DNA of 64,000 nucleotides from Gemmatimonadota bacterium (GTDB lineage: Bacteria > Gemmatimonadota > Gemmatimonadetes > Gemmatimonadales > GWC2-71-9), in contig JADJOM010000002.1 of NCBI GenBank assembly GCA_016713785.1, forward strand, positions 372,001 through 436,000, in the 5' to 3' direction. A model generated the notes under the pieces. It did no database searches and had not been told where the DNA came from. It worked only from the letters and a program-made list of their open reading frames with translations. Each line of letters begins with the position of its first letter. Position 1 is the stretch's first letter. This document shows, in pieces, positions 6,250-14,244 of this stretch. Position numbers and translations under genes: made by a program.

Positions 6250-8856
6250 CTACCTCGCCGCCAGCCAGTAGGTCACCTTCACCGCCAGGAACTGCCCGCC
6301 GTCGGCCTTGAAGGCATCGAACAGCGAGCGCACTCCCACGTCGCGGGTGGCGTCGCCGAACTTGTCCTGCTGCCACACCACGAACAGGGTGCTCCCCGGC
6401 CGCCACTCCCAGCGCAGCACCAGGTTGCTCCGGAAGGACAGCACGCTGAAGTCGCGGTCGGGAAGGTTGAAGGTCTGCGCCCCGTCGGTGACGTCGCGGC
6501 TGCCATCGGGCTGCTTCGTGATGGTGGTGCCGTCGGTGCCGTACCTCCGGATCCGGAAGCTGCGCGCGTCGGGGAGCTCGCCGAAGTCGCGATAGTGCCC
6601 GCTCGCCGCGAAGGGCTCGCCGTAGAACTCGAGGCTCAGGTCCGGCGAGAAGGCGTAGTTGACCCGGATGCTGGTGGAGAGGGTGCTGCGGTCGACGTAG
6701 GCAAAGACGTAGCGCCCGCCGAAGGTGGCCGCCGTCCCGCCGCCCAGGCTGGTGACGAACTGGCGGCTGCTCACGCTCCGGGTCCAGGACGGTTCCAGGC
6801 TGATCGACACCGCCGGCACCGGCCGGATGCCGATGGACCCCTCCCAGGTGCGCCGCCAGCCGTCGACCTCGTCGTCGAACCAGCTCAGGCCAGCGTCCCA
6901 GGTGACGGGCTTGCCCTCGTTCCCCGACAGCTCCACGTCGCCGCCGATGCCACCGGGCGCGCCCATCAGCGGGCCGCCCCGGGTGAGGTCGTCGCTCTGC
7001 TCGGCGAGGTTGCCGTACACGCCCAGGAAGAGGCGCATGAAGTTGTGGAAGGTGAAGCTGTTGCCCAGCGAGGCCTCGGTGTAGGTGGGGATGCCGGCGT
7101 AGTTCCAGCCCCGGCCCAGGAAGGCGTTGCTGCTCCAGCGGTGGAAGAGCCTCCCGCGGGTGTTCTCGCGGTAGCGCAGCTGCACGAAGGCGTCGGCGTC
7201 GTTGGCGCTCTGCAGCCGCCCCACGTCGTTGAGCTCCCAGTACGGGCTCTCGGTGCTCACCCCCACGCTGCCCAGCCAGTGCTTGCCGCTGTTCTTGGAG
7301 GCGTTGAGCCCCGCGGCGTACCCGGTGAGGCTGGTGCGGGTGGAGTCGAAGTCGAACTCGGAGGCGTCGGGGCGCTGGAGGAAGTGGGCCGGCGCGCGCT
7401 GCACCCGCGCGATGGCCGCCGCGTCGCCCGCCACGTGGCTCACGCCCACGAACCCGCCGACCTCGTAGGTGCCGTCCTTGAAGCGCAGGTTCCAGTCAGC
7501 GCCGCCGGTGATGGCCCGCTCGGCCAGCAGCGCCGCGAGCGCGGTGTCGCCCAGGCTGCGGTACACGCTGGTGAGCGAGACCCCGACCACCGACTGGTTC
7601 TTCCCCACCTCCTGCTGCACCCGCCCCACGCCGTACGCCGTGAAGGGCTCGATGGCGGCCCGCCCGAAGCGGCCGGTGGCCACGTCGTAGGTGCGCGCCT
7701 CCTCCCGGTCGGTGAAGGCGGTGAGGAACCCGATGGAGGTGCCGCTCCGCAGCCGGCCGGTGACCTTGGCGGCGCCCAGGATGGTGGCGTTGTCGGGCCG
7801 CTCGACGAAGTCGGCGGCGGCGTCGCCCCGGGGCGAGGTGCCGATGCGGCGGGAGTAGAAGTAGCCGGGCCCGTTCCCCGCGAGGAGGTTGGCGCCCTCG
7901 GTGAAGAAGGGCCGCCGCTCGCCGAAGAAGGTCTCGAAGGCGGAGAGGTTCACCTCCGCCGGGTCGGCCTCCACCTGGCCGAAGTCGGGGTTCACGGTGG
8001 CGTCGAGGGTGAGGTTCGGGCCCAGGCCCATCTTGAAGTCGAGCCCCGCCCGCCCGGTGTACTCGCTGCCGTCGTTGAAGGGATCACCCGAGGGCGCATC
8101 CTCGTAGCGGCCGTTCCCCGCCACGTAGGGGAGCAGCTCCACCCGCCGCGGCGGCTTCACCCCGTCGATGCCGGTGAGCAGTCCGAAGCGGCTGGACCAG
8201 CCGGTCTCGTTCTTGGGGATGACGATCCAGTACACGTCCTCGTTGGCGTGCGGCATCCAGCGGTTGATCTGCAGCCCCCAGCGCTGGCTGCCGGCCGCGG
8301 TGAAGCGGAGCTGCGAGAAGGGGATGCGGATCTCCACGATCCACCCGGTGGGGGTGATGCTGGTGCGCGCCTGCCAGACGGGATCCCAGGTGTAGTCGCG
8401 CTCGTCCTCGCCGTCGGCGGGATGGAAGTAGTCGCTGCGCACCCCGCCGCTGCTCACGATGAAGCTGTAGGCGGTGCGGCGGTCGTGGTACGTGTCGAGC
8501 GCCACGATGAAGTGCTCGGCGTTGCTGAACTGGTCGCGCCGGGTGACGGTGGTGGGGATCCCCGCCGGGTCCGCGCTCCCCATCCGCGCGCCCACGTAGA
8601 GGGCGTCGTCGTCATAGAAGAACGCCACCTCGGTGCGGCCGCTCGGCGCTCCCCCCTCCACCGGCTCCTTCTGGGTGAAGTCGCTGCGCCACGCGGCATC
8701 GGCCCAGGCCGGCTCGTCCAGCCGGCCGTCGATGTGGAGGCGGCCGCTGTCGAGGCGGAGCGCGGTGAACTGCTTGCTGGAATCCGCCGCCTGGGCGGCC
8801 ACGCCGTTGCCGAGGGACAGCAGCAGCAGGGCCAGCAGCGGGACGCGCTGGGACAA
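6250..8856 (-). CDS. DUF5916 protein with N-terminal CBM9-like domain, outer-membrane barrel type
   Basis: 868 residues. A signal peptide ends near GVAAQA (about residue 23). Residues about 35-190 match the carbohydrate-binding family 9-like domain that heads DUF5916 proteins (RLHIDGRLDEPAWADA, EVAFFYDDDALYVGARM). The rest is the DUF5916 region: repeated amphipathic strands, FFTEGANLL, YFYSRRIG and a C-terminal barrel ending in KVTYWLAAR. Such proteins are taken to be outer-membrane beta-barrels; substrate unknown. The start is a TTG at 8856 with GAGGT upstream; no in-frame ATG gives the signal peptide. Its TAG is followed by GCGGTTCGGCGG. A long open frame on the opposite strand is a GC-composition shadow. 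Confidence 0.85.
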   Translation of the reverse strand: MSQRVPLLALLLLSLGNGVAAQAADSSKQFTALRLDSGRLHIDGRLDEPAWADAAWRSDFTQKEPVEGGAPSGRTEVAFFYDDDALYVGARMGSADPAGIPTTVTRRDQFSNAEHFIVALDTYHDRRTAYSFIVSSGGVRSDYFHPADGEDERDYTWDPVWQARTSITPTGWIVEIRIPFSQLRFTAAGSQRWGLQINRWMPHANEDVYWIVIPKNETGWSSRFGLLTGIDGVKPPRRVELLPYVAGNGRYEDAPSGDPFNDGSEYTGRAGLDFKMGLGPNLTLDATVNPDFGQVEADPAEVNLSAFETFFGERRPFFTEGANLLAGNGPGYFYSRRIGTSPRGDAAADFVERPDNATILGAAKVTGRLRSGTSIGFLTAFTDREEARTYDVATGRFGRAAIEPFTAYGVGRVQQEVGKNQSVVGVSLTSVYRSLGDTALAALLAERAITGGADWNLRFKDGTYEVGGFVGVSHVAGDAAAIARVQRAPAHFLQRPDASEFDFDSTRTSLTGYAAGLNASKNSGKHWLGSVGVSTESPYWELNDVGRLQSANDADAFVQLRYRENTRGRLFHRWSSNAFLGRGWNYAGIPTYTEASLGNSFTFHNFMRLFLGVYGNLAEQSDDLTRGGPLMGAPGGIGGDVELSGNEGKPVTWDAGLSWFDDEVDGWRRTWEGSIGIRPVPAVSISLEPSWTRSVSSRQFVTSLGGGTAATFGGRYVFAYVDRSTLSTSIRVNYAFSPDLSLEFYGEPFAASGHYRDFGELPDARSFRIRRYGTDGTTITKQPDGSRDVTDGAQTFNLPDRDFSVLSFRSNLVLRWEWRPGSTLFVVWQQDKFGDATRDVGVRSLFDAFKADGGQFLAVKVTYWLAAR

Positions 8857-8941
8857 AGGGACCTCGAGGGGATGGAGTGCCTGGTGGAGCTTGGATGGCG
8901 ACTACGGGTGTAAAGGTTGGGGGGTTTCGGGGGGGAGAGCC

Positions 8942-9015
8942 GGGAAGCGGGAAGAGGGAAACGGGAAGAGGGAAGAGGGAAGAGAGAGGGGGAGTGGGGA
9001 GTGGGAGGGGGATGG
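8942..9015. repeat. (GGGAAG)n repeat between divergent genes
   Basis: GGGAAGCGGGAAGAGGGAAA and continuing variants sit between the start of the minus-strand DUF5916 gene and the plus-strand FAD gene. Several G3 tracts make a G-quadruplex possible. This is one of the few copies on the 5' side of genes. The rest of the gap to 9192 is GC-rich with no clear gene. Confidence 0.8.
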
Positions 9016-9192
9016 GGCTGGCCGCGAGGGGGCCCGGCCCGGCTCTTGCCACCCGGGTCCCTGCCCGCCACTGGTCCTCCGAGCGCGTGGCACCGAACCC
9101 GGGGGACGACCTCCCTTGAGGCCAGAATTGATCCAGCAGGCCTGTCGCAACGCTGCACGGGTGCGGGGCCTGCGCCACGCGTCACGGTGAGG

Positions 9193-10527
9193 ATGATGCA
9201 TTCCCAGTGGAGTGGAGTGGGCTACGACCTGGTGGTGGTGGGCGCCGGGGCGAGCGGGGCGCTGGTGACCGCCCAGCATGTGCGGCAGGGCAAGCCGGGC
9301 CGGCTGGCGCTGATCGGCGTGGGGCCGGGGGCGGGGCGCGGGGTGGCGTACGACACGCCGTTCCGGAGCAACCTGCTCAACGTCCCCGCCTGGAATATGA
9401 GCGCCTTCCCCGACGACCCCGGGCACTTCCAGCGCTGGCTCGCCGCGCGGACGCCGGGGGCGGACCAGGGGACGTTCGCGCCGCGGCTGGTGTACGGCGC
9501 CTACCTCGAGGAGGTGCTGGCGGAGGCGCTCCGCTCGCCGCTCGTCTCGCCGGTGCCGCGGCGCGCCGTGGACCTGGCCCGCGAGGGCGAGGGGTGGCGG
9601 GTGCTGCTCGACGACGGGACCACCCTCGCCGCGCGGCGGGTGGTGCTGGCCCTGGGAAACCTCCCGCCGAACGACCCGCTGCACGCCGACCCCGGCGCCT
9701 TCCCCTCCTACTACCGCAATCCCTGGGACCCCGCCGCGGCGACCGGCCTCGCGGCCACCGCGCCGGTGCTGCTCATCGGCACCGGCCTCACGATGATCGA
9801 CGTGGCGCTGTCGCTGGAGGAGTCGGGCCATGAGGGGCCGGTGACCGCGATCTCGCGCCGCGGCTGGCTGCCCCGCCCCCACGCGCCGTACACGCCGCGG
9901 CCCCAGCCCACCCTCCCCGAGGCATTCCAGACGCCGAAGGGGGCGTTCCGGTGGATCCGCGAGCAGGTGCGGGGCGGCGCCGAGTGGCGCGCGGTGATCG
10001 ACGGGCTCCGGCCGCACAGCCAGGCGATCTGGCGCGGGTGGAGCGTGACCGACCGGGCGCGCTTCCTCCGCCACGCGCAGGGGCCGTGGGACATCCACCG
10101 GCACCGGATGGCGCCGGAGATCGCGGCGCGGCTGGCGCGGCTCCGCGACGCGGGCCGGCTCACGGTGCTGCGGGGCCGGCCGCTCGGCCTCAGCGCGCAG
10201 GACGACGCCCTGGTGGTCCGCTGGCGCTCCCCGGAGGATGGCCAGGTGCACCACACCCGCGCCGCGCGGGTGGTGAACTGCACCGGCCCCAACCGCGACT
10301 ACCACCGCGTGGGAGACCCGCTCATCCAGAACCTGCGCATGCGCGGGCTGCTCACCCCCGACCCGCTGCGACTGGGCTGGGAAACCTCCGCGGACGGCCA
10401 GCTGCACGGCGCCGATGGCACCCCGGTGCCAGGGGTGTTCGCGATGGGGCCGCTCCGGATCGGCGGAGAATGGGAGTCGCTGGCGATCCCGGAGCTGCGG
10501 GGGCAGGCGGCGGAGCTGGTGGGGTAG
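9193..10527 (+). CDS. FAD/NAD(P)-binding oxidoreductase
   Basis: 444 residues. The Rossmann dinucleotide fold is at the N-terminus (YDLVVVGAGASGALVTAQH, GxGxxG). The segment GRGVAYDTPFRSNLLNVPAWNMSAFPDDP is typical of the FAD-NAD(P)-binding family (NAD_binding_9) often annotated as hydroxyacylglutathione-like or HpnW-type. A second glycine motif (VLLIGTGLTMIDVALSLEE) near residue 195 would bind NAD(P)H, and VVNCTGPNRDYH and GVFAMGPLRIGGEWES close the fold. Substrate unknown; soluble and probably cytoplasmic. The start is ATG 9193 or ATG 9196 just after GGTGAGG. The stop TAG is followed by GACGGCGGGAAGCGGG. Confidence 0.85.
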   Translation: MMHSQWSGVGYDLVVVGAGASGALVTAQHVRQGKPGRLALIGVGPGAGRGVAYDTPFRSNLLNVPAWNMSAFPDDPGHFQRWLAARTPGADQGTFAPRLVYGAYLEEVLAEALRSPLVSPVPRRAVDLAREGEGWRVLLDDGTTLAARRVVLALGNLPPNDPLHADPGAFPSYYRNPWDPAAATGLAATAPVLLIGTGLTMIDVALSLEESGHEGPVTAISRRGWLPRPHAPYTPRPQPTLPEAFQTPKGAFRWIREQVRGGAEWRAVIDGLRPHSQAIWRGWSVTDRARFLRHAQGPWDIHRHRMAPEIAARLARLRDAGRLTVLRGRPLGLSAQDDALVVRWRSPEDGQVHHTRAARVVNCTGPNRDYHRVGDPLIQNLRMRGLLTPDPLRLGWETSADGQLHGADGTPVPGVFAMGPLRIGGEWESLAIPELRGQAAELVG

Positions 10528-10560
10528 GACGGCGGGAAGCGGGAAGGGGACACACACGAA

Positions 10561-10581
10561 GGGCCGGCATTCAGCCGGCCC
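10561..10581. terminator. Hairpin between convergent genes
   Basis: GGGCCGGC-ATTCA-GCCGGCCC is a perfect 8-bp stem with a 5-base loop between the FAD gene and the convergent rhomboid gene. There is no U-run on either side, so it may be a factor-assisted terminator or a transcript-end hairpin rather than a classical intrinsic terminator. Confidence 0.45.
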
Positions 10582-10582
10582 C

Positions 10583-10626
10583 TACCGCCCTACCGCCCTA
10601 CCGCCTTACCGCCCTACCGCCCTAGT
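10583..10626. repeat. (CTACCGCC)n repeat, G-rich strand minus, starting at the rhomboid stop codon
   Basis: On the rhomboid coding strand the sequence reads AAC-TAG-GGCGGTAGGGCGG and goes on for about five GGCGGTAG or GGCGGTAA units. The stop codon TAG is the first TAG of the repeat. Confidence 0.85.
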
Positions 10627-11473
10627 TCAGATCCTTCTGCTTCCGCTTGCTCACTTCATCGAGGAAGCGGCGTTCCTCGGCGGTGAGGCTCTCGATGCCG
10701 GTGGCGCTGATCTTGTCGAGCACCCGGTCCACTTCGATGGCCACGGGGTCGGAGCCGGCGCGGGGGGTGAGCGGGCGGATCGGCGCGGCGGGGCGCTCGG
10801 ACTCGCGGCTGGCGGCGGTCTGCTGCACCATGACGGCGCGTTCCGGCTGTTCCCGGAAGGCGGGGACGGGGCGGTGGCGGGAGAACGCCTGGATCTTGAA
10901 GAACAGCCAGCCGGCGAGCATGCCGCCCAGGTGCGCCTCGTGGGCCACGCCGGACATGGACGGGATCTGGGCCGCCACCACCTCGATCGCCGCCGCGGCC
11001 AGGACCAGGGTCCGGGCCTTGATGGGGAAGGGGATGGGGAAGACCAGCATCTCGGCCTCGGGCCACAGCATGGCGAAGGCCACCGAGACGCCGAAGACCG
11101 CGCCGGAGGCGCCGATCATCGGGCCGACCGGCGTGAAGACGTTGAGGAGCAGGGAGACCAGCGCCGCCCCGACCCCGCAGTAGATGTAGAAGAGGATGAA
11201 TGTCCGGGACCCGAGTCGGGTTTCGACCGCGGTGCCGAGCAGGTAGAACCAGAGCATGTTCGTGGCGAGGTGCAGGAACCCCGAATGCACGAACAGGTAG
11301 GTGAAGGCGCCCCAGGGCCGGGCCATGAAATGGGCCGGGTCCATCGCGAGGAGCGTGTGGATTTGACCGGATGTGAAGATCGTTTCCAGCAGCAGCTGCA
11401 CCACCGCCGTGGCCGCGATGACGCGGACCACCCACGGTGTGGGGCGAGGGAAAGTGGGGCTGCTGAAGGACAT
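10622..11473 (-). CDS. Rhomboid family intramembrane serine protease
   Basis: 283 residues with six or so membrane segments. The catalytic serine is S123 in GASGAVFG, the catalytic histidine is H181 in HEAHLGGMLAG, and the oxyanion-side HxxxN is H68-N72 (HLATNM). It cleaves membrane protein segments within the inner membrane; substrates unknown. After the last helix a cytoplasmic tail of about 90 residues ends in a helical motif (LTAEERRFLDEVSKRKQ) common on rhomboids from Gemmatimonadota and Bacteroidota. The start chosen is the ATG at 11473; upstream residues in the open frame overlap the end of ddl. It lies 14 bases after the ddl stop, so it is probably cotranscribed. Confidence 0.9.
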   Translation of the reverse strand: MSFSSPTFPRPTPWVVRVIAATAVVQLLLETIFTSGQIHTLLAMDPAHFMARPWGAFTYLFVHSGFLHLATNMLWFYLLGTAVETRLGSRTFILFYIYCGVGAALVSLLLNVFTPVGPMIGASGAVFGVSVAFAMLWPEAEMLVFPIPFPIKARTLVLAAAAIEVVAAQIPSMSGVAHEAHLGGMLAGWLFFKIQAFSRHRPVPAFREQPERAVMVQQTAASRESERPAAPIRPLTPRAGSDPVAIEVDRVLDKISATGIESLTAEERRFLDEVSKRKQKDLN

Positions 11474-11487
11474 GCGTCGCTTCCCGG

Positions 11488-12570
11488 TTACGCCTGCCGC
11501 CCGGGACGTCGGGCGGTACGGCAAATCCGATCACACAGTGCCGCAAACTCGATGCCTGCCGCCCTGGCCGACTGGGGAAGGAGGCTGGTGGCCGTCATTC
11601 CGGGCAGGGTATTGACCTCTAAACAGTAGAGGGCCCCCTCCGGAGTCAAGCGAAAATCGACCCGGGAATAGCTCCCCAGCCGGAGGGCGTCGTGGGCCAG
11701 GACGCCCAGGCGCTGGCACTCCGCCGTGACCGCGGGGGAGAGGCTGGCGGGGAAGATCTCCTCCGACATGCCCGGGGTGTACTTGCACTCGTAGTCGAAG
11801 ATCTCGTGCTGGGGGATGATCTCCCCGACGGCCAGCGCCTTCCCCTCCAGGATGCCGACGGTCAGCTCCCGTCCCGGAATGAAGCCCTCGACCATCACCT
11901 CGTCGTCGTACTCGCTGGCGAAGAGCACCGCCGCCTCGAACTCCTCCGGCCGCTTGACCACCGTCAGGCCGACGGTGCTGCCCTGCTTACTGGGTTTAAC
12001 CACGACCGGCCAGCCGAGTTCCTTCCCGGACTCGGCGACGCTCACCGGGGCCATCCGCCAGCGGGGGGTGGGGACGCCGGCGTCGCGGAAGAGGCGCTTG
12101 GAGGCGTCCTTGTCCATCGCCACGGCCGAGCCGAGGGGGCCGCTCCCGGTGTAGGGGACGCCCAGGGTCTCGAGCAGGGTCTGGATGGTGCCGTCCTCGC
12201 CCCGGCCGCCGTGGAGCACCAGGAAGACGGCGTCGGCTTCCCGGACCTCGGGGAGCGCGCCCAGCGACGTCAGGAGGAAGGTCCGCTCCCGGTCGGCGAG
12301 CTCGGTCACCGAGGGCCAAGTGGTGCCCACCCGGCCCAGGAGGTGGTCGGTCTCCCGTGATTCGGGGACGAATCCGGAGACGGTATCCACCACGACCACG
12401 TCGTGGCCGGAGGCCCGGAGCGCGGGGACGACCTGCCGGGCCGAGGCCAGGGCGACGTCGCGCTCGGCTGAGGCGCCACCAGTGAGGACGGTGATCCGGA
12501 TCGTGGGGCTCGCGGCTCGGGGTGGGTGAATCGTAAACGGGAAGCGGGAAGCGGGAAACGGCTGGATCAC
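11488..12570 (-). CDS. ddl: D-alanine--D-alanine ligase
   Basis: 360 residues. Ddl joins two D-alanines with ATP for peptidoglycan precursors. The N-terminal domain begins at IRITVLTGGASAERDV. The ATP-grasp core shows LVLHGGRGEDGTIQ, PYTGSGPLGSAVAMDKDASK, WPVVVKPSKQGSTVGL, EVMVEGFIPGRELTVG and the metal-binding end YCLEVNTLPGMT. Oddly, about 25 residues precede the core, and no ATG, GTG or TTG codon lies between the ATG at 12570 and the core. Part of this extension (PFPASRFPF) is translated from a GGGAAGC-type repeat. The true start is therefore ATG 12570 or a non-standard codon such as ATT or ACG nearer the core. Cytoplasmic. Confidence 0.93.
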   Translation of the reverse strand: MIQPFPASRFPFTIHPPRAASPTIRITVLTGGASAERDVALASARQVVPALRASGHDVVVVDTVSGFVPESRETDHLLGRVGTTWPSVTELADRERTFLLTSLGALPEVREADAVFLVLHGGRGEDGTIQTLLETLGVPYTGSGPLGSAVAMDKDASKRLFRDAGVPTPRWRMAPVSVAESGKELGWPVVVKPSKQGSTVGLTVVKRPEEFEAAVLFASEYDDEVMVEGFIPGRELTVGILEGKALAVGEIIPQHEIFDYECKYTPGMSEEIFPASLSPAVTAECQRLGVLAHDALRLGSYSRVDFRLTPEGALYCLEVNTLPGMTATSLLPQSARAAGIEFAALCDRICRTARRPGRQA

Positions 12571-12598
12571 CGCTTCCCGCTTCCCGGCAGGTGCCTGT
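12539..12598. repeat. GGGAAGC repeats as an inverted pair over the ddl start
   Basis: GGGAAGCGGGAAGCGGGAAA at 12540-12559 is followed by CGCTTCCCGCTTCCCGGC at about 12571-12588, forming arms that could pair. The first arm is inside the ddl reading frame as annotated; the second lies just upstream of its ATG. Confidence 0.75.
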
Positions 12599-12631
12599 CG
12601 CGGCCCCGGACGGGCGCGCTGTCCGCTTCCC

Positions 12632-12652
12632 GCGCGGCGCGGAGCGCCGCGC
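12632..12652 (-). terminator. Hairpin abutting the cbs stop codon
   Basis: A perfect 9-bp stem GCGCGGCGC / GCGCCGCGC with loop GGA sits directly against the TAG of cbs and shares one base with it. On the gene strand it is followed by GGGAAGCGGAC. The same arrangement (TAG, hairpin, GGGAAAGGGAC) occurs after the TonB-like gene. There is no U-tract. Confidence 0.5.
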
Positions 12653-14040
12653 TAGCGCGTCCCGATCATCTGCTGCAGGATGTCGTAGCGGCTCACGATG
12701 CCGATGAGCTTGCCGTCCTTCTGGATGAGGGCGGCGGGGCTTTCGCGGGTGAGCAGGGTGGCGAGGCGGTCGGTCTGGGTGAGGGCGTCGACGACGGGGA
12801 AGGGGCCGTCCATGACCTCGCGCACCGGGCGGTCGAGGAGGGCGGGCTGGGCGAGGGCGCGGGTCATGAGGGTGTTCTCGATGAGCCCGCCGACGCACTG
12901 GCCGGCCTCGAGCACGGGGATCTGGCTCACGCCCCAGGTGCTCATGAGGTTGAGCGCCTGGCGCACCGCCGCGGCGGGGGCCACGCTCACCAGCGCGGGG
13001 CTGTTGGCGGGGCGGCGCTGCAGCAGCTGCTCCACGGTGATGCGCGGGGCGTCGAGCAGCTGGTTCTCCTGCATCCACTCGTCGTTGAAGACCTTGGAGA
13101 GGTAGCGCTCGCCGGTGTCACAGAGGATGGTGACGACCAGCGCCTGCGGGTCGTCGAGCTCGCGGGCGATCTCGAGCGCCAGCGCCACGTTGAGGCCGGC
13201 GGAGCCGCCGAGGAGCATGCCTTCCTCGCGGGCCAGGCGGCGGGCCATGACGAAGGCGTCGCGGTCGGGCACCTGGCGGAACTCGTCGATCTGGTCGAAC
13301 CAGATGGTGCTCGGGATCTTGTCGCCGCCGATGCCTTCCACCTTGTAGGGGTAGCCCTCGCCCAGGGACTTCGTCTTGCTGAAGCCGGTGTAGAGGGAGC
13401 CCTGCGGGTCGCCGGCGATGACCCGGACCTTCGGGTTCTTCTCCTTGAGATACTTGCCGGTGCCGCTCACGGTGCCGCCGGTGCCGGCGCCCGCCACGAA
13501 GTGGGTGACGCGGCCCTCGGTCTGGGTCCAGATCTCGGGGCCGGTGGTCTCGTAGTGCGCCTGCGGGTTCACCTGGTTGTAGAACTGGTTGGCCAGCACG
13601 GCGCCCGGCGTGTCATGGACGATCTGCTTGGCCTTGTTGACGTAGTTGTCGGGGTGGTCGGGCGGCACGGCGGTGGGGGTGATGACCACCTCGGCGCCGT
13701 AGGCCTTGAGCAGCCGCACCTTCTCCTGCGACATCTTGTCGGGCATGGTGAAGATGCAGCGATAGCCCTTGAGCGCCGCGGCGAGCGCGAGCCCCACGCC
13801 GGTGTTGCCGCTGGTCCCCTCGACGATGACCCCGCCGGGCCGGAGCTCCCCCCGCTGTTCCGCGTCCTCGATGATCCGGAGCCCGATCCGGTCCTTCACC
13901 GACCCGCCCGGGTTGGCGTACTCCGCCTTGCCGTACACCGGCGTCCGGAGGCCCGCGCCCACGCGGCCGAGCCGGATGAGCGGCGTCCAGCCGATGGTGG
14001 GGAGGACGGAGTCGTAGGGCTTCAGATGGGGAGGGGTCAC
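12652..14040 (-). CDS. cbs: Cystathionine beta-synthase (pyridoxal-phosphate) with CBS domain pair
   Basis: 462 residues. It condenses serine (or an activated serine) with homocysteine in trans-sulphuration. The PLP lysine is K49 in NPGGSVKDR, the PLP phosphate or substrate loop is GTSGNTG (75-81), and the glycine loop GAGTGGTVSGTGKYLKEKNP follows. The C-terminal 120 residues form two CBS domains (VSVAPAAAVRQALNLMSTWGVSQIPVLE and PAALIQKDGKLIGIVSRYDIL), the regulatory module of CBS-type enzymes rather than plain cysteine synthases. O-acetylserine sulphhydrylase activity cannot be excluded. It starts at an ATG with only GC-rich repeat DNA upstream. No haem-binding N-terminal extension is present, as usual for bacteria. 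Confidence 0.9.
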   Translation of the reverse strand: MTPPHLKPYDSVLPTIGWTPLIRLGRVGAGLRTPVYGKAEYANPGGSVKDRIGLRIIEDAEQRGELRPGGVIVEGTSGNTGVGLALAAALKGYRCIFTMPDKMSQEKVRLLKAYGAEVVITPTAVPPDHPDNYVNKAKQIVHDTPGAVLANQFYNQVNPQAHYETTGPEIWTQTEGRVTHFVAGAGTGGTVSGTGKYLKEKNPKVRVIAGDPQGSLYTGFSKTKSLGEGYPYKVEGIGGDKIPSTIWFDQIDEFRQVPDRDAFVMARRLAREEGMLLGGSAGLNVALALEIARELDDPQALVVTILCDTGERYLSKVFNDEWMQENQLLDAPRITVEQLLQRRPANSPALVSVAPAAAVRQALNLMSTWGVSQIPVLEAGQCVGGLIENTLMTRALAQPALLDRPVREVMDGPFPVVDALTQTDRLATLLTRESPAALIQKDGKLIGIVSRYDILQQMIGTR

Positions 14041-14077
14041 GGGCCAGGGTCCGAGGTGTCGGGGAGGGGAACTTACA

Positions 14078-14160
14078 GCGGGAAACGGGAAACGGGAAAC
14101 GGGAAGCGTCGGGGGAAGGGGGAACGGGGAAGGGTCGCTCAGCCCCCCTTCCCGCTTCCC
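14078..14160. repeat. GGGAAACGGGAAAC repeat with inverted TTCCCGCTTCCC arm
   Basis: Four GGGAAAC or GGGAAGC heptamers are followed by CGTCGGGGGAAGGGGGAACG and then CCCTTCCCGCTTCCCG. It lies between cbs and the TonB-like gene. The CGTCGGGGGA join recurs after the same heptamers at about 32056. Confidence 0.8.
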
Positions 14161-14207
14161 GTCCGGCGCGTGACAACGTCGCCGGCCTGGAGATTTGTCC
14201 CTTTCCC

Positions 14208-14244
14208 GCGCGCTCCCGCCGCGTGCAACGCGGCGGGAGCGCGC
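14208..14244 (-). terminator. Perfect 16-bp hairpin abutting the TonB-like stop codon
   Basis: Arms GCGCGCTCCCGCCGCG (14208-14223) and CGCGGCGGGAGCGCGC (14229-14244) with loop TGCAA. The last base of the right arm is the first base of the CTA that encodes the stop TAG on the minus strand. The gene strand continues GGGAAAGGGAC. Very strong stem, no U-tract. Confidence 0.6.

Noticed and set aside
6133..8913. 926-codon open frame on the plus strand opposite the DUF5916 gene
   Set aside because: Its translation is Ala/Gly/Val/Glu-rich without domains and mirrors the codon use of the minus-strand gene. It is a GC-composition shadow.
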